Source: Janthinobacterium sp. 64 (GTDB taxonomy: Bacteria > Pseudomonadota > Gammaproteobacteria > Burkholderiales > Burkholderiaceae_D). Taken from it: a DNA stretch of 64,000 bases. The notes under the pieces were generated by a model that made no database searches, was not told the DNA's origin, and was given only the letters and a program-made list of their open reading frames with translations. The position numbers were made by a program, and so were the translations under genes. Positions 17,795-26,911 of the stretch are shown piece after piece; positions within the stretch are counted from its first letter, which is position 1, and each line of letters begins with the position of its first letter. The stretch lies in assembly GCF_002813325.1 (NCBI RefSeq), contig NZ_PHUG01000001.1, positions 2,542,001-2,606,000 of the forward strand, given 5' to 3'.

Positions 17795-18841
17795 TTAATT
17801 CTCCAGCAGATCTTGTAATTGTGCATTACGCCGCGACGTCAACCGGCCAGCCCAAGTCTCGCTCGTCACGGACGGATAGCGCACGGCGCCAAAATTCATC
17901 CAGGCATCGCGGTACGCCAGCCACAGGCGCTGGGTGGCGCGGATGCCGTCCTTGCCCACGGCGCCCGCATAGGTTTCCGCCGGCTTCTTCATGAGCTTGC
18001 CGTAGATGGCGTTGAGCTCCTTGTCCAGCGCCGCCGCCTGCTCCTTCGTCATGCTGGCAGGCAGCTTGCCCGCCTCGTACCCGCGCAAGTCCTGCGCCAG
18101 CAGATCGAGCTCGGCCATGCGGGCGGCGATGCTCAGGGCGGCGCGTGCCGTGCCGCTCAAGTCCGTTTCATTGGCCGCGCGCGCATCGGCAAACTTGCTT
18201 GCCGCCGCCTGCAGCTTTTGCAGCGACGCTTGCGCCGCGGCCGGCATGCTGTCGCTGACTTTGGCTGTCGCCTGCCCGCGCACGCGCTGCTTTTGCCGCG
18301 CATCGATGGCGCTGCACACGCCCATCATGTAGCCGCTGGTGATGTCGTCGCACAGATCGATCATGCCGCGCCCGCTGGCATTGATCTTCTGCAAGTGTTC
18401 GATGCGCCCCTGCATCTCGGCCGGCGCCGCATCGATGCTGCACGCATACTTGAGCGCCAGCAATGGGTCTTTCTGCACGCCCTGTCCATTCTGGTACAGC
18501 ATCATCAACACGGCACTGTTCTGCGTGGCCATGGCGCAATGGCGCGCGGGACGCCAGTCGGCCGGCTTGGGCGCGGACATACTCTTGGTATCGTAATACA
18601 GGTCCGTTGCCTGGCATTGCTGCAGGGACGCCGCGGCCGACGGCGCCGGCAAGTCGGCAGGCGGTGGCGCCGCATCCTTGACCTTCAGGCAGCCCGCATA
18701 CCAGGCCGTGCTTTCCGCGTGACCGACGCCCATGGCGCTCGTGTTCGGGTAGGGAGCGGGCCCAGCGGCAAAAACCGGGGCCACCAGCAGGCAACTCGCG
18801 CCCAGCAATGCTGTTTTCAATAAGGGTAGACTAATTTTCAT
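17795..18841 (-). CDS. Secreted protein with C-terminal LprI-like (DUF1311) domain
   Basis: A 348-residue exported protein with signal peptide MKISLPLLKTALLGASCLLVAPVFAA. The last 100 residues carry the lysozyme-inhibitor LprI-type pattern: an Asp/Glu-rich helix, ELNAIYGKLMK, then GIRATQRLWLAYRDAWMNF. The N-terminal 200 residues have several cysteines and a Sel1-like stretch (MLYQNGQGVQKDPLLALKYAC). Such proteins act in the periplasm; lysozyme inhibition is known only for some members. It is the first gene of a two-gene unit with the protein at 17288. Confidence 0.8.
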   Translation of the reverse strand: MKISLPLLKTALLGASCLLVAPVFAAGPAPYPNTSAMGVGHAESTAWYAGCLKVKDAAPPPADLPAPSAAASLQQCQATDLYYDTKSMSAPKPADWRPARHCAMATQNSAVLMMLYQNGQGVQKDPLLALKYACSIDAAPAEMQGRIEHLQKINASGRGMIDLCDDITSGYMMGVCSAIDARQKQRVRGQATAKVSDSMPAAAQASLQKLQAAASKFADARAANETDLSGTARAALSIAARMAELDLLAQDLRGYEAGKLPASMTKEQAAALDKELNAIYGKLMKKPAETYAGAVGKDGIRATQRLWLAYRDAWMNFGAVRYPSVTSETWAGRLTSRRNAQLQDLLEN

Positions 18842-19016
18842 GGCCGGCCAAAGGTAGCGTCAGTAAAAGAACAAGTTTAACTGATCGGCCATGGCGCGCC
18901 CGCCCGATACGTGACACTCCCGCCTGGTAAGTAACGGTACACGGCCTTGGCAGTGCAGGAAACCATGGGCAATAATGTTGCCTGCTGTACTCTTTTTCAC
19001 TTCCCGGACCACGCCC

Positions 19017-21173
19017 ATGACCTCACCCCGTCTTCGCCGTTCCCTCGGCTCGCTGCTGATCGCAGCGGCCTGCGCCTCGCTGGCAACGACCGTCCACGCC
19101 GCCGATACCACGCCGGCATCGCCAGTTGCCGCCACACAAGCCAACGCCAAACACGCCATCACGCATGAAGACGTGTGGCTGATGAAACGGGTCGGCGCGC
19201 CCGTCGCCAGCCCGGACGGAAGGTGGGCCGTGTTTTCCGTGGTCGACAGCGCCTACTCTAGCCAAGATCAATGGTCGGACCTGTGGATCAAGTCGCTTGG
19301 CGACGACAGTCCCGCGCGCCGCCTGACCTCGTCCAAGGGCGGCGAAAGCGCCGTTGCCTGGTCGCCGGACAGCCGCCAGCTGGTCTTCGTTGCCAAACGC
19401 GACGGCGATGATGCGGGCCAGATCTACCGCCTCGACGTGGCCGCTGGTGGCGAAGCACAACGCCTGACCTCGCTGACCATGGGCGCGCGCATGCCGAAAT
19501 GGAGCCCGGACGGCAAGCAGCTGCTGTTCATCAGCGACATCTATCCTGGCAACAAGACGGAAGCCGACGTCAAGCAAAGCGCGAAAGAGCGCAAGGAGCG
19601 CAAGTACAGCGCCCGTGCGTATGAAACGACGGCGCCGCGCTACTTCGACAAATGGCTGACCGACAAGCAGGTACGCATGTTCGTCGTCGATGCGCAAGCC
19701 GATGCCAAGCCACGCGACATCCTGTCGGGCACGCAACTGGCCGCCCTGCCGGGCTTTGGCGGCGGCCAGGGCGATGAAGGGCAATCGCTGGACGCCATCT
19801 GGACGCCGGATGGCAAGGCCGTCGTTTTCAACGCGGCCACCAACCGCGATGCGGCCCAGCGCGAAGCCGTCTACTCACAGCTGTATTTGCTGCCCGTGGC
19901 GGGCGGCGAAGCGCAGCGTCTGACACAAGACAAGCACAGCTATGGCAGCCTGAAATTTGCCGCCGACGGCAAGACCCTGTTCGCCTTGAGCGACGCGGAA
20001 ACGCCGGGCAAGGTGTATGACGTGAAACGCCTGGCCAGCTTTGCCTGGCCGATCGCCAACCCCGCACCGACCATCCTGACGGCCAAGCTGGACCGCTCGA
20101 TTTCGCGCTACGTGCTGCCGGAAGGCGGCAAGCGCGTCCTCTTCAGCTATGAGCATGCGGGCCTGGAAAAGCTGTACTCGATCGATACCAAAGGCGGCGA
20201 GGTGCGCGAAGAGCCATCCTTGCCGACGGGCAGCATCGGCTCGCTGAGCAGCGGCGGCAAGGCCCTGGTGGGCGTGTGGGAGTCCGCCATCAACCCGCCG
20301 GAAATCTATGCCTTCAACGGCAAGCAGCCAAAACGCTTGACGGCCTTCAACACGGACAAGGCCAGCAAGATCGACTGGCAGGCACCCGAGCACTTCTGGT
20401 TCACGACGGCCGATGGCCGCCAGATCCACAATATGCTCGTCAAGCCGGCCAATTTTGACCCGAACAAGAAATACCCGCTGTTTACCGTCATCCACGGCGG
20501 CGCGGCCAGCATGTGGCGCGACCAGTTCGTACTGCGCTGGAACTATCACTTGCTGGCCAAGCCAGGCTATGTCGTGCTGCTGACCGACTACAAGGGTTCC
20601 ACCGGCTATGGCGAAGAATTCTCGCGCTCGATTCAGTTCGACCCCTTGAAAGGTCCGGGCGACGAAGTCAACCAGGGCGTCGATGAAGCCATCAAGAAAT
20701 ACCCATTTATCGACGGCACGAAACTGGCGGCCGGCGGCGCCAGCTATGGCGGCCACCTGGCCAACTGGCTGCAAGCGACCACCACGCGCTACAAGGCCAT
20801 CGTCTCGCACGCGGGTGAAATGGACCTGATCATGCAGTGGGGCACCAGCGATGGCGGTTTCGGCCGTGAAACGAATGCAGGCGGCCCCGTCTGGTCGAAC
20901 CTGCCCGTATGGCGCGATCAAAGCCCCGTCATGCAAGCGGGCAACCACGAAAAAGGCACGGGTTTCATGACACCGATCCTGATCACCGTGGGCGAACTCG
21001 ATTACCGCGTGCCGGCCAACAATGCACTGATGAACTTTGCCGTGCAACAACGCCTGAACGTACCGGCAAAACTGCTGGTCTTCCCGGACGAAAACCACTG
21101 GATTTTAAAGGGCGAGAACAGCCGCTTCTTCTATAGCGAGGTTGAAGGGTGGCTGGCTAAATACCTCAAATAA
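19017..21173 (+). CDS. S9 family peptidase (prolyl oligopeptidase type)
   Basis: A 718-residue exported serine peptidase. A signal peptide covers about residues 1-30 (SLLIAAACASLATTVHA). The N-terminal half is a beta-propeller with WD40-like SPDGRWAVF and SPDSRQLVF repeats. The C-terminal alpha/beta hydrolase carries the nucleophile in GGASYGGHLANW, Asp in GELDYRVP and His in DENHWIL, so the triad is complete. It belongs with acylaminoacyl or dipeptidyl peptidases and probably degrades peptides in the periplasm. The start at 19017 is chosen for the signal peptide; an upstream start 42 bases earlier is possible. Confidence 0.92.
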   Translation: MTSPRLRRSLGSLLIAAACASLATTVHAADTTPASPVAATQANAKHAITHEDVWLMKRVGAPVASPDGRWAVFSVVDSAYSSQDQWSDLWIKSLGDDSPARRLTSSKGGESAVAWSPDSRQLVFVAKRDGDDAGQIYRLDVAAGGEAQRLTSLTMGARMPKWSPDGKQLLFISDIYPGNKTEADVKQSAKERKERKYSARAYETTAPRYFDKWLTDKQVRMFVVDAQADAKPRDILSGTQLAALPGFGGGQGDEGQSLDAIWTPDGKAVVFNAATNRDAAQREAVYSQLYLLPVAGGEAQRLTQDKHSYGSLKFAADGKTLFALSDAETPGKVYDVKRLASFAWPIANPAPTILTAKLDRSISRYVLPEGGKRVLFSYEHAGLEKLYSIDTKGGEVREEPSLPTGSIGSLSSGGKALVGVWESAINPPEIYAFNGKQPKRLTAFNTDKASKIDWQAPEHFWFTTADGRQIHNMLVKPANFDPNKKYPLFTVIHGGAASMWRDQFVLRWNYHLLAKPGYVVLLTDYKGSTGYGEEFSRSIQFDPLKGPGDEVNQGVDEAIKKYPFIDGTKLAAGGASYGGHLANWLQATTTRYKAIVSHAGEMDLIMQWGTSDGGFGRETNAGGPVWSNLPVWRDQSPVMQAGNHEKGTGFMTPILITVGELDYRVPANNALMNFAVQQRLNVPAKLLVFPDENHWILKGENSRFFYSEVEGWLAKYLK

Positions 21174-21198
21174 ATCCTGAAACGTTCTTGATAAACAG

Positions 21199-21233
21199 AA
21201 GCCAGGCTCCGCACACGCGGGCCTGGCTTTTTT
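21199..21233 (+). terminator. Terminator of the S9 peptidase gene
   Basis: AAGCCAGGC and GCCTGGCTT form a 9-bp stem around a 13-nt loop, followed by a T run that reaches the convergent MFS gene's stop codon. Confidence 0.85.
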
Positions 21234-22525
21234 CATGCAGGCCGGGCAGCGGGCGCGGCCGCCTTCTGGCGCTGAATCGCCAGCACCAGCAGCGCGGCCA
21301 CGAGGCAGGCGGCACCGGCCGCGAACAGGGCCGGGTTGTAGGTCAGCATCAAGGTGCGGATGCGGCCCGCGCCATACGCGGCCACGGCGGCGCCCAGCTG
21401 GTGGCCCGCAAAGATCCAGCCAAACACCATGCCCGCCCGCTCCCGGCCGAAGGTGGCGCCCACCAGTTTCACGGTCGGCGGCACGGTGGCGATCCAGTCC
21501 AGGCCATAGAACATGGCGAACAGCGACAGGCCGTACAAGGTGAATTCCGAATACGGCAGCCAGAACAATGACAAGCCACGCAAGCCGTAATACCAGAACA
21601 GCAGTTTGCGGTTGTCATAGCGGTCCGACAGCCAGCCGGATAGGATCGTGCCGAACAGGTCGAATGCGCCCATCATGGCCAGCACGGACGCGGCCGGCAC
21701 GGCGGACAGGCCTGAGTCGCCGCACAGGGAAATGAAGTGGGTCTGGATCAGTCCGTTGGTGCTGAGGCCGCAGATGAAGAAGGTGCCGAACAGTATCCAG
21801 AAGGTGCGGTGCGCCGCCACGCTGCGCAGGATCAGGAACGGCGTGGCAAACGTCATTTTTGCCGCCACTGGCGCAGTGAGGGGCGTGGCCGGATCGGCGC
21901 CATACGGACGCAAGGCCACGTCCTGGGGACGGTTGCGCATGCACAAGAAGGCCAGCACGGCGACGATGGCGCAGGCGGCAAACACGGGCATGACGGCCGT
22001 GCGCCAGCCGTAGTGCTCGATCAGCCAGGCACCCACGGGCAGGAACAGCAACTGGCCCGTGGCCGAGCTGGCCGTCAGCACGCCTACGACCAGGCCCCGG
22101 TGCGTCTCGAACCAGCGATTCGCCACCACGGCGCTCAAGACCAGCGCCGTCATGCCAGAGCCCAGCCCCAGCAGGATGCCCCACAGGGCCACCAGGTGCC
22201 AGAACTGCGTCATGCGCGTGGCCAGCAGCATGCCAGCGGCGATCAGGCCCAGCGCCACGCAGATGATATTGCGCAAGCCAAAGCGTTCCATCAGGATGGC
22301 GGCAAACGGCCCCATCAAGCCAAACAGCACGAAACGCACGGCCAGCGCCGAGGAAATCTGCTCGGCATCCCAGCCGAATTCACGGCTCAAGGGCTGCATC
22401 AGCGCGCCCGGCAAGCCCAGCGCGGCAGACGAGGTTAATGCCGTAAGGAAAGTGATGGCGACGATGACCCAGGCAAAGTGCACGCCGCGCCGCGCCAGCC
22501 ATTGCGAAAAGGGATAGGAAAGCAT
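21233..22525 (-). CDS. MFS transporter
   Basis: A 430-residue protein with about 12 hydrophobic segments. Motif A-like stretches are seen after TM2 (GLMGPFAAILMERFGLRN) and in the second half (GTILSGWLSDRYDNRK). The layout resembles the monocarboxylate or oxalate-formate antiporter branch of the MFS, and the substrate is unknown. GAGGA precedes the ATG at good spacing. It is a single gene between convergent and same-strand neighbours. Confidence 0.88.
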   Translation of the reverse strand: MLSYPFSQWLARRGVHFAWVIVAITFLTALTSSAALGLPGALMQPLSREFGWDAEQISSALAVRFVLFGLMGPFAAILMERFGLRNIICVALGLIAAGMLLATRMTQFWHLVALWGILLGLGSGMTALVLSAVVANRWFETHRGLVVGVLTASSATGQLLFLPVGAWLIEHYGWRTAVMPVFAACAIVAVLAFLCMRNRPQDVALRPYGADPATPLTAPVAAKMTFATPFLILRSVAAHRTFWILFGTFFICGLSTNGLIQTHFISLCGDSGLSAVPAASVLAMMGAFDLFGTILSGWLSDRYDNRKLLFWYYGLRGLSLFWLPYSEFTLYGLSLFAMFYGLDWIATVPPTVKLVGATFGRERAGMVFGWIFAGHQLGAAVAAYGAGRIRTLMLTYNPALFAAGAACLVAALLVLAIQRQKAAAPAARPA

Positions 22526-22614
22526 GCAGTCCTCATGAGAAAAAATGGATGCCGATCAGCGCCAGCCGACGGGATTTTTCTCATGTTATATTATGATCGT
22601 AATTTATACAATCG

Positions 22615-22652
22615 AAAAAGACTGGAGCCGTATTGCTGCGTACGGCTCCAGT
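22615..22652 (-). terminator. Terminator of the BON-domain gene
   Basis: ACTGGAGCCGTA and TACGGCTCCAGT form a perfect 12-bp stem with an 8-nt loop. On the minus strand the sequence continues CTTTTTCG, giving a short T run. Confidence 0.85.
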
Positions 22653-22681
22653 CCTGGCTTGAACGCCGGTGCAGAATGCGC

Positions 22682-23413
22682 TTATTTCACCTTCAAGCCA
22701 TTCTTCACATCCGTCACGCCTTCCACGCCACGGGCCAGGTCGGCGGCTTTTTTCACTTGCGCCTGGGAAGGCACGAAGCCGCTGAGCATCACGACGCCAT
22801 TGACCGTTTCCACGTGTACGTCGAGCGCTTTCAAGTCGTTGTCCTTGACGAGGTCAGCCTTGATTTTCGTCGTGATGACGGAGTCGGCCACGGCCGTCTT
22901 GGTGCTGCCGGCCGCGTTGCGCGTCACGCAGGCGGCCTTGGCCGTCGCATCCATGGCGTCGCAATTTTCCTTCGTCGTGGCGGGCGGATTTTGCGCCACA
23001 TTGGTGCCGGCCCTGGCGCCCGTGTTGGCATCGGCAAGCGCGGCCGTTTTCGACGCCTTGGCATCGTTCATGCACGTGGTCTTGTCGGCGCCCGTGCGGT
23101 CGCCGCATTTGGCCTTGGCCAGGTCATACTCGGCATTGGCGACGTCCTTGCGGGCCTTGCCCAGTTCCCGCGGCGTGTTGCGGTATTGCGCCACGGCGTC
23201 CGAATCGGCCTTGGCGCGCGCTACCTTGGCTTCTTCCACGCAGACTTTTTTCGCATTGCCGCTGTGGCTGTCGCAGGCGGCCTTGGCCTGCTTGTAGTCG
23301 GCCGTTGCCTTGTCCGTCAAACTCTTGTACGAGGCATCCTGCGCATACGCGGGCGCGGCGGCAAGCAGGGCACTGGCACTGGCGGCCAGCATGAGTGCGA
23401 TCATTTTGTTCAT
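22682..23413 (-). CDS. BON-domain periplasmic protein with three Cx10C motifs
   Basis: A 243-residue exported protein; residues 1-25 form a signal peptide ending APAYAQ. The C-terminal 75 residues are one BON domain (SVITTKIKADL, then VNGVVMLSGFV and GVEGVTDVKNGL). The stretch before it is Lys/Ala-rich and helical and contains three evenly built Cys pairs, each C-x10-C (ACDSH..KVCVEEAK, KCGDR..TTCMNDAK, NCDAM..AACVTRNA). BON domains bind phospholipid or the cell envelope. The ATG at 23413 follows AGAGGA; the open frame continues upstream without coding character. Confidence 0.87.
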   Translation of the reverse strand: MNKMIALMLAASASALLAAAPAYAQDASYKSLTDKATADYKQAKAACDSHSGNAKKVCVEEAKVARAKADSDAVAQYRNTPRELGKARKDVANAEYDLAKAKCGDRTGADKTTCMNDAKASKTAALADANTGARAGTNVAQNPPATTKENCDAMDATAKAACVTRNAAGSTKTAVADSVITTKIKADLVKDNDLKALDVHVETVNGVVMLSGFVPSQAQVKKAADLARGVEGVTDVKNGLKVK

Positions 23414-23517
23414 GATGGTTCCTCTCTGGTTAGTTGATGCCCAGATTAGACCCCTGCCGCACGCAAAGCTCCGTGCGACAACACACGCTGACAGTCCATT
23501 CACATAAAAATCAACGT

Positions 23518-24213
23518 TTATTTGTCCCCGCTCAAGCCCTTTCGCCACAATACTTGCGCCTGTTCAAATATTGAAGCGGACTCATCAAATACACGGGCAC
23601 CATCGGCCAGCGCCAGCCATGCCTGCGTGGCGTGCGAACCGCCTGCACCGCCGCTTGCAACCTCGCCAGCCGCGCGCACGCCACGCATCCAGACCAGCAC
23701 ATCCTGATATTGCCCGGGATGGCGTCCATGCATCCAGGCCAGGGCCACCAGGTCCGCATAGGCCTCTTCGCGGCGCGTCTCGCGCAGTTCCTGCGCCAGC
23801 GGGGTCAACTTGCCCTGCTGCATGCTGCGCGGCTCGACAAAGCCGCGTGGCAAGGCATGCCAGTCGCCCTGCGCATAGCGCCGGCAGTGGCCGATCTCAT
23901 GCGCCGTCATCGCTTCCATCATCAGGCCGTGGCGCGTGGGTGGCACGCCCTGCAAGATACTGTCCGCCTGCGCATTGCCGCGCAAGGACAGCACCAGCTT
24001 GCAGCGCCCTGCAGCGTAGCCCAGCGCCAGCGGCACGGCGCCGGGCGCCTCCTGCGGCTGCACGATGATATCGATGGGCAAGCCCTGCGTGCGTGCATAC
24101 TCGATGACGGGCTGGCCCGCCAGCAGCCAGCGGGTTTCCAGATCGGTGAGCTGGGCGGCGGCCACGGCGGGCAAGGCAAGGGACACACTCAACAGCGAGA
24201 ACAATTTCAACAT
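23518..24213 (-). CDS. Secreted HExxH-motif protein of unknown function
   Basis: A 231-residue exported protein with a signal peptide (about residues 1-20, LSVSLALPAVAAA). It contains TAHEIGHCRRY, a zinc-peptidase-like HExxH motif, followed about 45 residues later by REEAYADLVAL, whose acidic residues could supply a third ligand. I do not recognise the peptidase family. No ribosome site is obvious before the chosen ATG; an upstream in-frame ATG at 24276 would add a non-signal-like extension. Probably a periplasmic metallopeptidase or its inactive relative. Confidence 0.72.
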   Translation of the reverse strand: MLKLFSLLSVSLALPAVAAAQLTDLETRWLLAGQPVIEYARTQGLPIDIIVQPQEAPGAVPLALGYAAGRCKLVLSLRGNAQADSILQGVPPTRHGLMMEAMTAHEIGHCRRYAQGDWHALPRGFVEPRSMQQGKLTPLAQELRETRREEAYADLVALAWMHGRHPGQYQDVLVWMRGVRAAGEVASGGAGGSHATQAWLALADGARVFDESASIFEQAQVLWRKGLSGDK

Positions 24214-24308
24214 GGGATCAACAGGAGGAATGGAGGATTTACCACTGCAGAGTAAGCGGTGAAAATATTTCCACAAGGAAAAACTGGCAACTTTTCATAA
24301 AAAAGACG

Positions 24309-24335
24309 AAAAAAAACCGACGCAGAATGCGCCGG
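24309..24335 (-). terminator. Terminator of the M49-like peptidase gene
   Basis: CCGACGCA / TGCGCCGG pair with one G-U across a 3-nt loop, and the minus strand continues with eight T residues (24309-24316). Confidence 0.88.
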
Positions 24336-24365
24336 CTTTCCAGGCTGATAATAGTCAGGGTCAGC

Positions 24366-26087
24366 TTATTTCTTCGCCGCCTGGTCCAGCGCGCGGGCCG
24401 TGACGAATTCCGGGCGGATATCGTTCGGTACGGCCTTCATCTTGTCGAGCGCCACTTGCACTTCAGGGCGGATGACCACGTATTTCGTCATCAGGCCTTT
24501 CGCGCGCGCATAGTCGCCCGTCGCCTCGATGGTCAGAAATTCACGGTCCAGGTCGATCACGGCTTGTTTGATCTTGGCAAAATCGACGCCGAACTTGCCA
24601 TCGCCCAAGGACACAAAACCGCCCTTGTCGAGGATGTAATTGATCTGGATGGCCATGCCGCGCGCGTGCGAATCCGTCAAACCGAAATGCAGGGTGCGGA
24701 AACCGGAGGCGAGGAAAGTGTTGTACAGCTTGCGCTCGGCCACGTCGCCCTGGCCCAGGGTATCGTTCAGTTGCCCCTTGTCCATCATGTAGCGCAGCGC
24801 GAACAATCCCGTGATGTCGGCCTTCGCTTCTTCGATGGTCGAGTAGGCTTCCTTCAAGTCCTGGCGCGGCGTCGAAGGCTTGCCGTCGACAACAGTCGCA
24901 TGCGGGCCCAGGCCGTGCATGATTTCATGCGCGAGGATGTGCGTGAAGAAAGAATTGAAATCGACGTCCTGCTGCGCTTCGGGCGTGAGCACCAGTTTCG
25001 AGATCGGCGTCAGGGTGGCCTTGAACTTGGCTTCCTGCACATTCTTCAGCATGACGCGCTTGGAGCCGCGCGCGCTGATGATGCGCTCATCGTTCGGCAA
25101 GTTGTAGGCAGCCGTCTGCACGGCCATGTTGCCGTCGCCGGCGCCATACACCTGATTCACCACCACCATCGGCGCCAGCGCGCCCACTTTCGGGTTGCGG
25201 TACCGGGCGTCCAGCGGCAGGTTGTCTTCCAGCTCCTGCATGTGCCTGGCGAAGAAGTTCAGCTTTTGCGTTTCCGCCTGGTCACGGATATTGACATACG
25301 CTTCGAACGCGGCCTTGTAGCCGAACAGCTCGTCGTTATACGTCTCGTACGGGCCGATGGTGATGTCGACGGGCGAATCGAGGTCCATCCAGGCGAAGTC
25401 GGACGGCAAATAATCGTTGTCGAGGAAAGCCTTGGCGCGCAGGGTCAAAAATTTCTTCAGCGACGCGTTATCCGTGGCGGCGGCAGCTTCATCCAGAAGC
25501 TTGGCCAACTGCTTGAGTTCCACCTTGTATTCGTCCGAATACTTGACGGTCTGGTACTTGCCATCCTTGCCGGCGCGAATCGTCGTGAAGAACCATTGCG
25601 CCTGCTGCTTGTCCTCTGGCGACAAACCATTCATCCACGTTTCCAGGCTGGCCTTGGTGGCGCCCTGCGGATAGAAATTGCCCGCTTCCGGCTTGTGCGC
25701 GGGAATGGCGATACCGGCATAGCTGGCCGGCATGAACGAGGCGTGCGCGTCGAGCACCGACCATGGTCCCTTGTTGATCCAGAAATAATTCAAACGGGCC
25801 AGGCCCAGCTTGGATTTGTCCTTCTTCAATGCGGCCCACAGCGCTTCGTTGCCGGACCAGCGCTGGCGCAATTGCAGCACGTCGACCAGCTTGGCCGCCT
25901 CGACCAGCTTGGCGATGGCCTGGCGGTCACCCGCGGACAGGTGCGTGACATCGGCAGTCAGCGCGACGGGCGCATAGCGGGCGCTCATGGCCGTCAGTTG
26001 CTGGGCAGTGGCCGGGGTAACCGGCGTTGCGGCACAGGCACTGCCGACGGCGGCGGCCATCAGCAGGGGAATCAGGATGTTTTTCAT
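24366..26087 (-). CDS. Exported M49-like zinc peptidase (dipeptidyl peptidase III-related)
   Basis: A 573-residue exported protein with signal peptide MKNILIPLLMAAAVGSACA. The zinc motif is HILAHEIMHGLG (HExxH), followed about 30 residues later by STIEEAKADITGL, the second M49-type motif EExxAD. Classical DPP III has HExxGH with an extra residue; this protein has the shorter form seen in a bacterial and plant subgroup. It is probably a periplasmic peptidase. GAGG precedes the ATG and it has its own terminator. Confidence 0.83.
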   Translation of the reverse strand: MKNILIPLLMAAAVGSACAATPVTPATAQQLTAMSARYAPVALTADVTHLSAGDRQAIAKLVEAAKLVDVLQLRQRWSGNEALWAALKKDKSKLGLARLNYFWINKGPWSVLDAHASFMPASYAGIAIPAHKPEAGNFYPQGATKASLETWMNGLSPEDKQQAQWFFTTIRAGKDGKYQTVKYSDEYKVELKQLAKLLDEAAAATDNASLKKFLTLRAKAFLDNDYLPSDFAWMDLDSPVDITIGPYETYNDELFGYKAAFEAYVNIRDQAETQKLNFFARHMQELEDNLPLDARYRNPKVGALAPMVVVNQVYGAGDGNMAVQTAAYNLPNDERIISARGSKRVMLKNVQEAKFKATLTPISKLVLTPEAQQDVDFNSFFTHILAHEIMHGLGPHATVVDGKPSTPRQDLKEAYSTIEEAKADITGLFALRYMMDKGQLNDTLGQGDVAERKLYNTFLASGFRTLHFGLTDSHARGMAIQINYILDKGGFVSLGDGKFGVDFAKIKQAVIDLDREFLTIEATGDYARAKGLMTKYVVIRPEVQVALDKMKAVPNDIRPEFVTARALDQAAKK

Positions 26088-26199
26088 GGGGCCTCGGTGT
26101 ATGGTTCACAGCAAGAAAGCGCCCCGCGCTGTTACGGCGCGTCCGCTTCCTTGTTCAGCCTGCGATTGTCCCACCTGCCCCCATGGCATGGCAAGCGGC

Positions 26200-26799
26200 T
26201 TACCAGACCTTGTACACCTGCCCCGTCTGCGCCCCTTCCACGCTGCGGCTGTAGGCCAGCGCTACGCGGCTGGCGGCGGCCGGCTCGAAGCCGTAGAAGA
26301 AGGGGCCATACGCTTCCAGCGATTCTTCCAGCACGGTGGGGCTGACGACATTGATGCGCACGCCGCGCGCCAGTTCGATGGCGGCGCCCCTGACAAAACC
26401 TTCCACGGCCGCATTCGTCATGCTGGCGGCCGCGCCGAAGCGGATCGGCTGCTCGGCCACGATGCCGCTGGTCAAGGTAATCGAACCGCCGTCGTTCAGG
26501 TATTCCTGCGCCACCAGCGCCACGTTGACCTGGCCCATCAGCTTGCTGTCCAGGCCCAGCTGGAACTGCTCGGGGGTGAATTCGGCCAGGGGGCCGAAAT
26601 GCAGTTTGCCCGCCGTGACGACGACGGCGTCGACCTTGCCGATGCGCTTGAACAGGGCGCGCACTTGCGCGATGTCGCCCATGTCGGCCTGGTGCGTGCC
26701 CGTGCGGCTACCCACTTCGATGATTTCATGGCGTTGCGCCAGTTGCGCGGTGACGGCCTTGCCGATGGTGCCGCTGGCGCCGATGATGACGATTTTCAT
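26200..26799 (-). CDS. Short-chain dehydrogenase-like protein lacking the YxxxK pair
   Basis: A 199-residue SDR-fold protein. The NAD(P) motif is GASGTIGKAV (residues 7-16) and a Ser is present in LTSGIVAEQ. At the usual Tyr-x3-Lys position the sequence reads AAASMTNAAVEGF, so both catalytic Tyr and Lys are absent. A group of short SDR-like proteins shares this. It may bind NAD(P) without standard SDR chemistry. AAGGAAA precedes the ATG. It is divergent from a LysR gene 112 bases away, its likely regulator. Confidence 0.87.
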   Translation of the reverse strand: MKIVIIGASGTIGKAVTAQLAQRHEIIEVGSRTGTHQADMGDIAQVRALFKRIGKVDAVVVTAGKLHFGPLAEFTPEQFQLGLDSKLMGQVNVALVAQEYLNDGGSITLTSGIVAEQPIRFGAAASMTNAAVEGFVRGAAIELARGVRINVVSPTVLEESLEAYGPFFYGFEPAAASRVALAYSRSVEGAQTGQVYKVW

Positions 26800-26911
26800 G
26801 TTGTTTCCTTGTGTGGATTGAACGATGGAGCCAGTATGCGCCGCTTACAAAAAGGAATAAATACGCTAGAATTTACAAGATTACCAACCTACAGTTTGGA
26901 ATCAGGGCAGC

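Noticed and set aside
24327..26345. 672-codon open frame opposite the M49-like peptidase
   Set aside because: Antisense shadow; it crosses the peptidase terminator and has no family features.
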